NCBI GenBank assembly: GCA_016584305.1
Contig: JACEEZ010012915.1
Span: 56,001-120,000, forward strand
Length of the DNA stretch: 64,000 nucleotides
Reading direction: 5' to 3'
From: Chionoecetes opilio
Lineage: Eukaryota; Arthropoda; Malacostraca; Decapoda; Majidae
Both the position numbers and the translations under genes were made by a program. Below the pieces are notes generated by a model. It was not told the DNA's origin and searched no databases. It saw only the letters and a list, made by a program, of their open reading frames with translations. The stretch's first letter is position 1. Each line of letters begins with the position of its first letter. Below are positions 24,981 to 36,900 of the stretch, one piece after another.

Positions 24981-27900
24981 CAGATAATGGTCTTCAGCAT
25001 GCATACATAGTTTTGAAAGTCGTGGAATCAATAATGGGTTGATTATATCCTTCCGACATTCTATAATTTCTATGCTTATGTCATTTCCTTCTCGTTTAAC
25101 AGCTGAAAGATCGTTTTGTATCATTTTCCTTATTGCTCTCTGTGTTAGTGTAATTAAGAGTAAATTGATGCATTTATATTTCAGAATCAAGCAACAGGAG
25201 GCCAGTACAGTAGTTTATATTTAGAGTAATTGCACTTTGGAGTAGATTAATGTAGATCTTTTTCTAGATAGATTAAACCTTATGTGAATTCGTAGATTGA
25301 GTAGAGATCATGAGGTAAAGCTGCACAATGTATGTATGTACGTAGGTAGATAAATAAGCTCCTCATGATATTGCTATTTTAAGAAAGGTGAAAATAGTAA
25401 CAAATTCTGCGGCATGAAAAATATCACTGCTTTGTTACTTTGCTAACATCAATATCAATCAAGATTATGAAGTTTTGGGTCCTACAGTTTATTATTGGGT
25501 GTTGGAATAGGAAAGATTATGCACAGTTTTTTTGGGGGAAACAAAAAAAAGCTATTATGTTAAAAAAGTTCTTACAGTTTTATTGGGTGTTGGAATAGGA
25601 AAGATTATGAAGTTTTGGGTCTTACAGTTTATTATTGGGTGTTGGAATAGGAAAGATTATGAAGTTTTGGGTCTTACAGTTTATTATTGGGTGTTGGAAT
25701 AGGAAAGATTATGAAGTTTTGGGTCTTACAGTTTATTATTGGGTGTTGGAATAGGAAAGATTATGAAGTTTTGGGTCCTACAGTTTATTATTGGGTGTTG
25801 AAATAGGAAAGATTATGAAGTTTGATTCTGAAAAAGGAAAACTAGTAAAAAAAATAAATAAAAATGAAATAGATAAAAATTTCATGATAATCTATTTCAA
25901 GAGAGGTGAAAATACTAGTAAACAATTCTACAGCATGAACAATATAACTTTTGTTACATAAGAACATAAGAAAATAAGGAAGCTACAAGAGGCCGCGAGA
26001 CCCACACGTAGTAGTTCCTGTTAAAAAGTTACTTTGCTAACAACCATATCAATCCCTTTTTTGTATGATCAAAATATTTAGATTACTATGACATTTTTGC
26101 TAGTAATGTTATTATGCTGACACCCAGGAGTGTTTACATCAGTCCGTGTGTTGTTCCAGGGTTGGTTTGAGGCCACCAATTGATTGATTTAATGCCAAAA
26201 ACGGGGAGATGTACCAGACATCAGAGGTCATATGGCACTATGGCAAAGCATAAAAAGGGGAGGGGTTATAGAGAAATAGTGAAACGGTGAGGAAAGGGAT
26301 GTTACAGCAGGGAGAGGAGAGGGATGTTACAGCAGGGAGAGGAGAGGGATGTTACAGCAGGGAGAGGAGAGGGATGTTACAGCAGGGAGAGGAGAGGGAT
26401 GTTACAGCAGGGAGAGGAAAGGGATGTTACAGCAGGGAGAGGAGAGGGATGTTACAGCAGGGAGAGGAGAGGGATGTTACAGCAGGGAGAGGAGAGGGAT
26501 GTTACAGCAAGGGAAGGAGAGAGAGGGATGTTACAGCAGGGAGAGGAGAGGGATGTTACAGCAGGGAGAGGAGAGGGATGTTACAGCAGGGAGAGGAGAG
26601 GGATGTTACAGCAGGGAGAGGAGAGGGATGTTACAGCAGGGAGAGGAGAGGGATGTTACAGCAGGGAGAGGAGAGGGATGTTACAGCAGGGAGAGGAGAG
26701 GGATGTTACAGCAGGGAGAGGAGAGGGATGTTACAGCAGGGAGAGGAAGGGATGTTACACGCAGGGAGAGGAAGGATGTTACAGCAGGGAGAGGAGAGGG
26801 ATGTTACAGCAGGAGAGGAGAGGGATGTTACAGCAGGGAGAGGAGAGGGATGTTACAGCAGGGAGAGGAGAGGGATGTTACAGCAGGGAGAGGAGAGGGA
26901 TGTTACAGCAGGGAGAGGAGAGGGATGTTACAGCAGGGAGAGGAGAGGGATGTTACAGCAGGGAGAGGAGAGGGATGTTACAGCAGGGAGAGGAGAGGGA
27001 TGTTACAGCAGGGAGAGGAGAGGGATGTTACAGCAGGGAGAGGAGAGGGATGTTACAGCAGGGAGAGGAGAGGGATGTTACAGCAGGAGAGAGGTGAAGC
27101 AGGAGAGGAGGATGTTACAGCAGGGAGAGGAGAGGGATGTTACAGCAGGGAGAGGAGAGGGATGTTACAGCAGGGAGAGGAGAGGGATGTTACAGCAGGG
27201 AGAGGAGAGGGATGTTACAGCAGGGAGAGGAGAGGGATGTTACAGCAGGGAGAGGAGAGGGATGTTACAGCAGGGAGAGGAGAGGGATGTTACAGCAGGG
27301 AGAGGAGAGGGATGTTACAGCAGGGAGAGGAGAGGGATGTTACAGCAGGGAGAGGAGAGGGATGTTACAGGCAGGGAGAGGAGAGGGATGTTACAGCAGG
27401 GAGAGGAGAGGGATGTTACAGCAGGGAGAGGAGAGGGATGTTACAGGAAGGGGAGTGAGGAGAGGGATGTTACAGCAGGGAGAGGAGAGGGATGTTACAG
27501 CAGGGAGAGGAGAGAGGATGTTACAGCAGGGAGAGGAGAGGGATGTTACAGCAGGGAGAGGAGAGGGATGTTACAGCAGGGAGAGGAGAGGGATGTTACA
27601 GCAGGGAGAGGAGAGGATGTTACAGCAGGGAGAGGAGAGGGATGTTACAGCAGGGAGAGGAGAGGGATGTTACAGCAGGGAGAGGAGAGGGATGTTACAG
27701 CAGGGAGAGGAGAGGGATGTTACAGCAGGGAGAGGAGAGGGATGTTACAGCAGGGAGAGGAGAGGGATGTTACAGCAGGGAGAGGAGAGGGATGTTACAG
27801 CAGGGAGAGGAGAGGGATGTTACAGCAGGGAGAGGAGAGGGATGTTACAGCAGGGAGAGGAGAGGGATGTTACAGCAGGGAGAGGAGAGGGATGTTACAG

Positions 27901-30900
27901 CAGGGAGAGGAGAGGGATGTTACAGCAGGGAGAGGAGAGGGATGTTACAGCAGGGAGAGGAGAGGGATGTTACAGCAGGGAGAGGAGAGGGATGTTACAG
28001 CAGGGAGAGGAGAGGGATGTTACAGAGGAGCAGGGTAAGAGGAGAGGGATGTTACAGCAGGAGAGGAGAGGGATGTTACAGCAGGGAGAGGAGAGGGATG
28101 TTACAGCAGGGAGAGGAGAGGGATGTTACAGCAGGGAGAGGAGAGGGATGTTACAGCAGGGAGAGGAGAGGGATGTTACAGCAGGGAGAGGAGAGGGATG
28201 TTACAGCAGGGAGAGGAGAGGGATGTTACAGCAGGGAGAGGAGAGGGATGTTACAGCAGGGAGAGGAGAGGGATGTTACAGCAGGGAGAGGAGAGGGATG
28301 TTACAGCAGGGAGAGGAGAGGGATGTTACAGCAGGAGAGGAAGAGGGATGTTACAGCAGGGAGAGGAGAGGGATGTTACAGCAGGGAGAGGAGAGGGATG
28401 TTACAGCAGGGAGAGGAGAGGGATGTTACAGCAGGGAGAGGAGAGGGATGTTACAGCAGGGAGAGGAGAGGGATGTTACAGCAGGGAGAGGAGAGGGATG
28501 TTACAGCAGGGAGAGGAGAGGGATGTTACAGCAGGGAGAGGAGAGGGATGTTACAGCAGGGAGAGGAGAGGGATGTTACAGCAGGGAGAGGAGAGGGATG
28601 TTACAGCAGGGAGAGGAGAGGGATGTTACAGCAGGGAGAGAGAGGATGTTACAGCAGGGAGAGGAGAGGGATGTTACAGCAGGGAGAGGAGAGGGATGTT
28701 ACAGCAGGGAGAGGAGAGGGATGTTACAGCAGGGAGAGAGAGGGATGTTACAGCAGGGAGAGGAGAGGATGTTACAGCAGGGAGAGAGAGGATGTTACAG
28801 CAGGGAGAGGAGAGGGATGTTACAGCAGGGAGAGGAGAGGGATGTTCAGCAGGGAGAGGAGAGGGATGTTACAGCAGGGAGAGGAGAGGATGTTATACAG
28901 GGGAGGAGAGGGATGTTACAGCAGGGAGAGGAGAGGGATGTTACAGCAGGGAGAGGAGAGGGATGTTACAGCAGGGAGAGGAGAGGGATGTTACAGCAGG
29001 GTGGTTAAATCCATGTTCCATTATTAAATGTTGCAGGGATGGTTTGAGGCTACGGAGCTTTACTACGGCACGTACTCGTCGGGCAGCATCAGTGTGTCGG
29101 CGCACCACCACTACAGCATGCCTAAGGCCTACTTCCTGGTCATGTTTGTGCTCTTCATCGTGTACCTGGTGGTCATCCTACACAGGTGGGTGGTTTTTTT
29201 AATAACTTATTTTTCCAATAAAGTGTTTGTGCAACTCTTTGTTTTGTAGAACTCTCATTCATAGATATATTAAAGTACCTTGAAAATTCTTGAGTGGCTT
29301 ATGATATGATTTTATTTTTAAGAAATTAGTTTTTCCATAAATTGTTTGTGCAACTCTTGTTTTGTAGGACTCTCATTCATAGATATATTCTTAAAGTATC
29401 TTGAAAATTCTTGAAAGACATACGATATGATTTTTTTCCCTCTGGCATGTCAGCAGTCATATTTTTGCATCTTGGTGTTGTTCAGGACGTATCTATTAGT
29501 ACCTTGGTGTTGTGGTCGGCAGGGTTGTGGTGCTGTACAAGAACAACGACATAGACATAGAGCACGACATGTCCGCCAGCTTTGTGCGAAAGGTGTTCTC
29601 GTCGTGGGACTTCAGCATCACGGAGAAGAAGGCAGCGGACATCAAGCACAAAAGCATCTACAACGAACTGAAGGTACAGCTTTAATGGTTCCTCTTTATC
29701 ATTATTGGTATCTTCATCTCTTTGACGGCTTGTTGATTCCTTCCCGTCAATCAGACCTATAGTCGCCGCACGTTAAGTTGGCGAAAATGTGGCCCCCTCA
29801 CTCCCCTTTTCTGAACGCACGGGATTGGCTGTGGTGTTGGGTGTTGGGGCGTTAGGGCGGAACTTGGAGTAAGACATTCTCACCCAACACCCAACACCTC
29901 AGCCAATCCCATACGTTTGGAAGGGAGGGGTGAAGGGGCCCCATTTTCGCCAACTTGACAAGCGCGAGTATATTGTTGTGTGCATGGCAGTCAAGGCGCT
30001 GAGTTTAGATGACTGGTGGAAAGATAACTATGGTCTTCCTCTCCCTTAAATCCTCTCATCCTCACCCTTGAAATCCTCTCATCCTCACCCTTGAAATCCT
30101 CTCATCCTCACCCTTGAAATCCTCTCATCCTCACCCTTGAAATCCTCTCATCCTCACCCTTGAAATCCTCTCATCCTCACCCTTGAAATCCTCTCATCCT
30201 CACCCTTGAAATCCTCTCATCCTCACCCTTGAAATCCTCTCATCCTCACCCTTGAAATCCTCTCATCCTCACCCTTGAAATCCTCTCATCCTCACCCTTG
30301 AAATCCTCTCATCCTCACCCTTGAAATCACCTCATCCTCACCCTTGAAACCACTCATCCTCACCCTTGAAATCCTCTCATCCTCACCCTTGAAATCCTCT
30401 CATCCTCACCCTTGAAATCCTCTCATCCTCACCCTTGAAACACACTCATCCTCACCCTTGAAACACACTCATCCTCACCCTTGAAACACACTCATCCTCA
30501 CCCTTGAAACACACTCATCCTCACCCTTGAAACACACTCATCCTCACCCTTGAAACACACTCATCCTCACCCTTGAAACACACTCATCCTCACCCTTGAA
30601 ACACACTCATCCTCACCCTTGAAACACACTCATCCTCACCCTTGAAACACACTCATCCTCACCCTTGAAATCCTCTCATCCTCACCCTTGAAATCCTCTG
30701 ATCCTCTGTGCGGAGTCATTAGAGAGCTTTAAAAGGAGGCTGGATAATTTCATGGATGGGGATGAAAGATGGAAGTAGGTAGTATTAAGTAACAGGAACT
30801 ACCACGTGTAGGTCTCGCAGCCTCTTGTAGCTTCATTATTTTTTTATGTTCTTATGTCCTCTCACCCTCTGCAGGAGATCCTACAAGAGTACCTAAGTGA

Positions 30901-33445
30901 GGAGCAGGAGCTGGAGTGGCATGAGCGGGCGCGGGGCTGGCTGGTCAAGGTGGGGCTGTGGACGCTGGTGCTGGCCTTCCTGGCACTCCTGGGCTGGGCC
31001 ACCTATGCCATGCTGCACCTCGACGTCCTCCGCAACACTGTAAGAAAACCAAGAACCAGATTAGTGAATAGTCATGTTAGTTATAAAAGGTTAGGTTAGG
31101 TTTAAAATAGCAGGTTACAAAAGGTTAGGAGATTATACAAGGTTAGGTTAGGTTTGGTTAGGTTATGAGGTTAGGTTAGGTTTGGTTAGGTTTTGAGGTT
31201 AGGTTAGGTTTGGTTAGGTTATGAGGTTAGAAAAGGTTTTGTATTGATATCCAGCACAACACAGTGAGACCCTCCCTCCCTTCCCTTCCCTCCTCCCCTT
31301 AATACTCCTACCCAGCCACTTTATCATACAAAAATACTGCCACTATCATAAAAAAATACTGCCGCTATCATAAAAACATTTCTGCCACTATCATAAAAAA
31401 ATACTGCTACTCATAAAAAAATACTGCCGCTATCATAAAAACATTTCTGCCACTATCATAAAAAAATACCCACTATCATAAAAAAATACTGCCAATTTGT
31501 CATAAAAAAATACATACAGTAAAAGCCTTATAACTCGGCACTGTATAACTCTGAATTTGATATAACTCAGCATTTTTACACCTATGCCTATAGCAGTGTA
31601 GGCAGTGAGCTCCATGGGTGGGATGGTAGGCCCTGGAGGCTCACTCGAGGGCTGTGATGGTTGGCCCTCGCCGTGGTGGCGCAGGCAGGATTCTTATAGT
31701 GACGCCTGTGATTAGAGGCTCATGCCGCCCCCTGTGTCCTCCCATGCACTTGCAGTCGAAGGTAGAGTTAATGGACAGGGCATAGTGTTGCAGTAACTAA
31801 GTGCTCAAGTGATGTAAAATTAAGTTGTACAGGTACAGTACTGTATACAATGGTGCTCAACTCAAGTACAGAGTTGTGATTATAAAGTGATTAAAGTGAT
31901 TAAAGTGTTAAAATGCGACACCCCCTAACATCTTCTACATGTTACAACAAGGTTCCCCTCTCCTTGAATTACATGCCTGCTGCTACCCGTTCACTGGTAA
32001 GTGTAGCTTTTATGCTTTTACAGTAATGTATTTTTTTTTTTCCCCCATATCAGAGGAGGACATTGCATAACTCGGCACATTGAATAACTCGGCAAGGGTC
32101 ACAGCCCCTATCGTGCCGAGTTATAAGGCTTTTACTGTACTGCTTAAAGTACTTTATCATAAAAAAAATACTGGCTTTGTGTTTCTCAGGAGTTGTGAAG
32201 TATTTTATCTTATTATCCTTTCTAAATTTTGTCTTATTAGTTACATTACTTACTTATTCTTTAAATACTCAAGTTTTGTGTGCCAGTGTTGCATCCCGTG
32301 TGTCAGAGAAATGCAGTAAAACCTCTCATATTCGGACTAATTGGGCCAAGGAGTGGTCCGAGTAATGCAAGGATCCGAATAATGGGGGGACATGAAAAAA
32401 AAAAAATCTAGGTGTAGTACAGTATATAGCTAGGAAATTTCGATCCGTAAATAACAAAAAATAAAAAATAAAATCCAGGTGTATATATTATAGCTAGGAA
32501 ATTTCGACCCCTAAAAAAAAAGAAAAAAAAAAGAGGAGGGCCGAATAATGTCAAAGTCCGAATAATGAGGGTCAGAATACGAGAGGTTTACTGTACTCAA
32601 GTTTTGTGTGCCAGTGTTGCATCCCGTGTGGCAGAGAAATGCTGCCTTAGTCGCCACAGATAGCAGTGCATTGTGTGTTCCAGAGGTCCTCGCTGGTATA
32701 GTTACTCATGCTACTATATATTTCTTATAGACTTATTTATTTTCAGACTGATTTGAGTTGCTTATGTGTGTTGTGGTGCGTGTGTTTCAGAGGTCCTCGC
32801 TGGGACTGTTGGTGTACCCGCTGATAGTGACGTGCATCATCCTGGTGATCCCGCTGGTGTTCACGCAGGTGGTGAGGGTGGAGGGCTACACCGCGCCGCG
32901 CACCAGACTCTACGTCACCCTCGTCAGGTACACAACACTACGCACACGCTCACACACATACTTGTAACTTTTTTGGGATCTCATGAAGATCTGCCACCCC
33001 AGCTATTTTTGGGTGACTTAACTGGGGCTGCGGCCCCCCAGAACCCCCTGCTAGTTCACTAACTTAACCTGGCCTTTGGTTACGTAACCTAACCTAACTC
33101 TAACTGGGTTATCAAACCACTCACCAACATGAAGATCGGCCACCCCAAAAATAGCTGGGCTGGCAGATCTTCATGTGATCTCTTTTTTGTTGTTATTTTT
33201 GTCAAGTCTGGGTTATTTGTATCAACTTGTTATTTTTGTCAAGCCTAGGTTATTTGTATCAACTTGTTATTTTTGTCTAGTCTAGGTTATTTGTATCAAC
33301 TTGTTATTTTTGTCTAGTCTAGGTTATTTTCATCTTTAGGGGAGAGCGGGGCAGGTTGCATCGAGGGTAGGTTGCATCATTGCCTCTAACTTGCATTAAC
33401 TTTTTTTATTATTATTATTGTTGTAGTTGTAGTAGTAGTAGTTTA

Positions 33446-33483
<38 letters not shown>

Positions 33484-33897
33484 TAGTAGTAGTAGTAGTT
33501 TATAGTAGTAGTACAGGAGAACCTCGTTTATCCGGCACCCACGGGGGGGAGCGCATACCGGATAACTCATTTTGCCGTTGTTTTGAGAGTTACTCTTATG
33601 GAATCGCCCAAAATCCCTATTTATTTATTTATTTTTTTTTTTTTATTTTTTTTTTATTTTTTTTTTATTTTTTTTTTCCCATCACAAGGAACCGGCCAAG
33701 GGCACAACAAAAATGGGTAACACAAAGCCCGCTTAGTTGCCAGTCCCTATAAAGAAGACAGTAAGAGAATAAAATTAAAAAGTGGGGTGAGCCAATTTAG
33801 TTCGGGAGGTGTCTTGTTACTCTTCTTTTGAAAAGATGTAAGTCATAGGAAAGTGGACAAATAGAAACAGGAAGAGAGTTCCAGAGTTTATCAGTAG

Positions 33898-33954
<57 letters not shown>

Positions 33955-36900
33955 CCTGGGTCGATTAGTGCCGTTGTTTTGAGGCTGCCGTTGTTTTGAA
34001 TGCCGGTTAAACGAGGTTCTCCTGTAGTAGTATTAAGACGATGTACGTGTGATAACATGCGAGTTAGAGGCAATGATGCAACCTACCCTCGATGCAACCT
34101 GCCCCGCTCTCCCCTAGTTTGCCAGTATTTATCAGATCTAGATGTCAGAAAGGAACGAATAACCATGACACTCCATATGCCTTCCTCTCATGTCCTTACA
34201 GAACCATCTTACTCGAGCTGACAGTCCTCGGGGTGCTCGTGGGAACCTGGTACACACAAGCAACGTCTGTGTTTGCCCCAGAGACTGAAGACCCGACAAC
34301 AGAGACAGACACAGAGGGCGAGGTAGGCAAAGACTATTTTTTTCAATCATTAGGGCTGACAATTTTTTGGCTTTTTGTTATTTTTTCCCTTGGGCAGTCC
34401 CTTATGGTGTAAAGAAATATATAATAAAAATACATAAATTCACTGGATTGAGGTTGACATGGTTGGGTTGTCAGGAGCCTTATGATGTAATAATGAAAGG
34501 AAAAGGAAGATATTTTCACTAGATTGAGGAAAACATTCTTGGTTGCTTGACAGTTGAGCCTTATGATAAAAAAAAGGAAGATATTTTCACAAGATTGAGG
34601 AAAACATTCTTTGTTGCTTGACAGTTGAGCCTTATGATGTAAAAATGAAAGGAAAAGGAAGATATTTTCACCAGATTGAGGAAAACATTCTTGGTTGCTT
34701 GACAGTTGAGCCTTATGATGTAAAAATGAAAGGAAAAGGAAGATATTTTCACTAGATTGAGGAAAACATTCTTGGTTGCTTGACAGTTGAGCCTTATGAT
34801 GTAAAATGAAAGGAAAAGGAAGATATTTTCACTAGATTGAGGAAAACATTCTTGGTTGCTTGACAGTTGAGCCTTATGATGTAAAAAGAAGAAGATATTT
34901 GCACTAGATTAAGGTAGACATGGTTGGTTGACAGGAGCCTTATGATAAAAAAAAAAAAAAAAAAAATTAATTCACTGTATAGAGGTTGACATGGTTGGGT
35001 TGTCACTGTCAGGAGCCAGATGATGCTGGGAGACCTCGGGAGTTAAGGGGCTGACGGCTAGCGGTTTTTTTTCTTTCTTTTTTCCTTGACCAGTTCCTTA
35101 TAATGTAAATAAAATAATAATAATAATAATAACTAATGAGGTTGACATGGTTGGTTGGGTTGTCAGGAGCCAGATGAGTGCTGGGAGACGTCGCTGGGTC
35201 AGGAGTTCTACCGCCTGCTCATCATGGACTTCATCGTGGGTCTTGTGATGCACCTCGTCACCTTCATCATCTCCACCGTCAGCCACAGGACAGCCATGTA
35301 AACACCCGGTCATGCTTTCATAAACTTTCTCTTTCTTCTTTCTGTTTAACGTCAGTATTTCCCATAATATTGTATGAGGTTAGACGGCCGATGATACGCT
35401 TGCAATTATCTTTATCCATTACCTCAACTTCTTCAATGCCCAATGCTGCCAGATCCTCTTCCAACTATCTCTATCCATTGCCTCAACTTCTTCAATGCCC
35501 AATGCTGCCAGATCCTCTTCCAACTATCTCTATCCATTGCCTCAACTTCTTCAATGCCCAATGCTGCCAGATCCTCTTCCAATTATCTCTATCCATTGCC
35601 TCAACTTCTTCAATGCCCAATGCCGTCAGATCCTCTTCCAACTATCTTTATCCATTGCGTCAACTTCTTCAATGCCCAATACTGCCAGATCCTCTTCAAT
35701 ACACGGCCTCCATGTCTTCCTTGGCCTGCCCGGTGGACGGCGACCTGGCACTTCCACTCTTAACAGCTCTCCCCAATGTCTCACCACCTTCTCTCCTCTT
35801 CACGTGCCCAAACCACCTCAATTGCCTTACTCTCAGCACTGTACTCAGCTCCTTCAGTCCACAGTTTTCTCTCCCTATGTAAACAACCGGTCATACTGTC
35901 ATAAACTTTCTCCCCCTCAAAATCTGATCTATTTTAGTCACTGTATTTTATAATGAAAGATACTTGTATTCAAATAAAATAATGTCAGTTGAAAAATGTA
36001 GGTAGATTTGATATTTGAAATTTGAATGCTTTATTTTGTCCTGAGATTCAGTATTATTCTGGATCTTTCCATTGTATTTCCATCTTTTTTTTTTTTACAT
36101 TAGTACTTCAGTTCATTTACTACTCCTGTTTGTATATTATGTCTTTATTATTATTATTATTTTTCAATACTGTATGCCTTCAGGTGAAAATATTCTTCTT
36201 CTTATTATTGTAACAGCTGTGGGAAGTTAGGTGTGTAAACATGCATAGGTGGATGACAGTGTTGATGATGACTGTTATACCCTCAGGGAGTTCAACGTAA
36301 GCCGCTATGCCGTGCACCTCATCTACAACCAGACGCTGCTGTGGGCCGGCCTGTTTTTCTGCCCCCTCACCCCCCTCATCGTGGTCATCAAGATCATCAT
36401 CATGTTCTACATACAGAAGGTTAGCTGTGCTGAAAGGAAAGAAATGTTGATTTTTAAGGTGGTTGATTGCTCATGTGGGAATGTTGGAGGAGGTAACAGA
36501 GTGGGTAGCGTCTCCGAGTGGGGTGCTCGGTGACCGAAGTTCGATCCCCGATGAGTGCAAATATCCACGCAAGATCTTTCTGCACCGTTGAGTGGCCTAA
36601 GAACACCCACATGCTGCCTTTTAACTCTACCTTCGATTGCGAGTGCATCGGAGGACACAGGGGGCGGCATGAGCCTCTAATCACAGGCGTCACTATAAAA
36701 ATCCTGCCTGCGCCACCACGGGCGAGGGCCAACCATCACGACCCTCAAGTGAACCTCCAGGGCCTACCATCCGAGCCCTGGAGGTCACGGCCTAACGGTG
36801 CTATAGGCACAAATGAGAGAAAAACAAAGAGAAAAAAAACTTTGTTTTGAATTGTCCTGTTTCAGTAAGAATATATGGCGAGTGTGATGGTTGATGTGTT

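Larger units (their letters stand above)
33339..34114. mobile_element. GGGGAGAGCGGGGCAGG TIR element hosting a pogo-like MITE
   Basis: GGGGAGAGCGGGGCAGGTTG (left) and CAACCTGCCCCGCTCTCCCC (right) with TA on both sides. TIRs extend ~50 bp including GGTTGCATCATTGCC. It encloses (AGT)n and the element at 33514-34024. Confidence 0.85.

Noticed and set aside
26287..29027. Open frames of 257-623 codons ([20 protein letters not shown] repeats)
   Set aside because: They overlap in all three forward phases because the 25-bp unit has no stops and shifts frame each repeat; they lie in intron 7 of the TMC gene and have no other coding sign.
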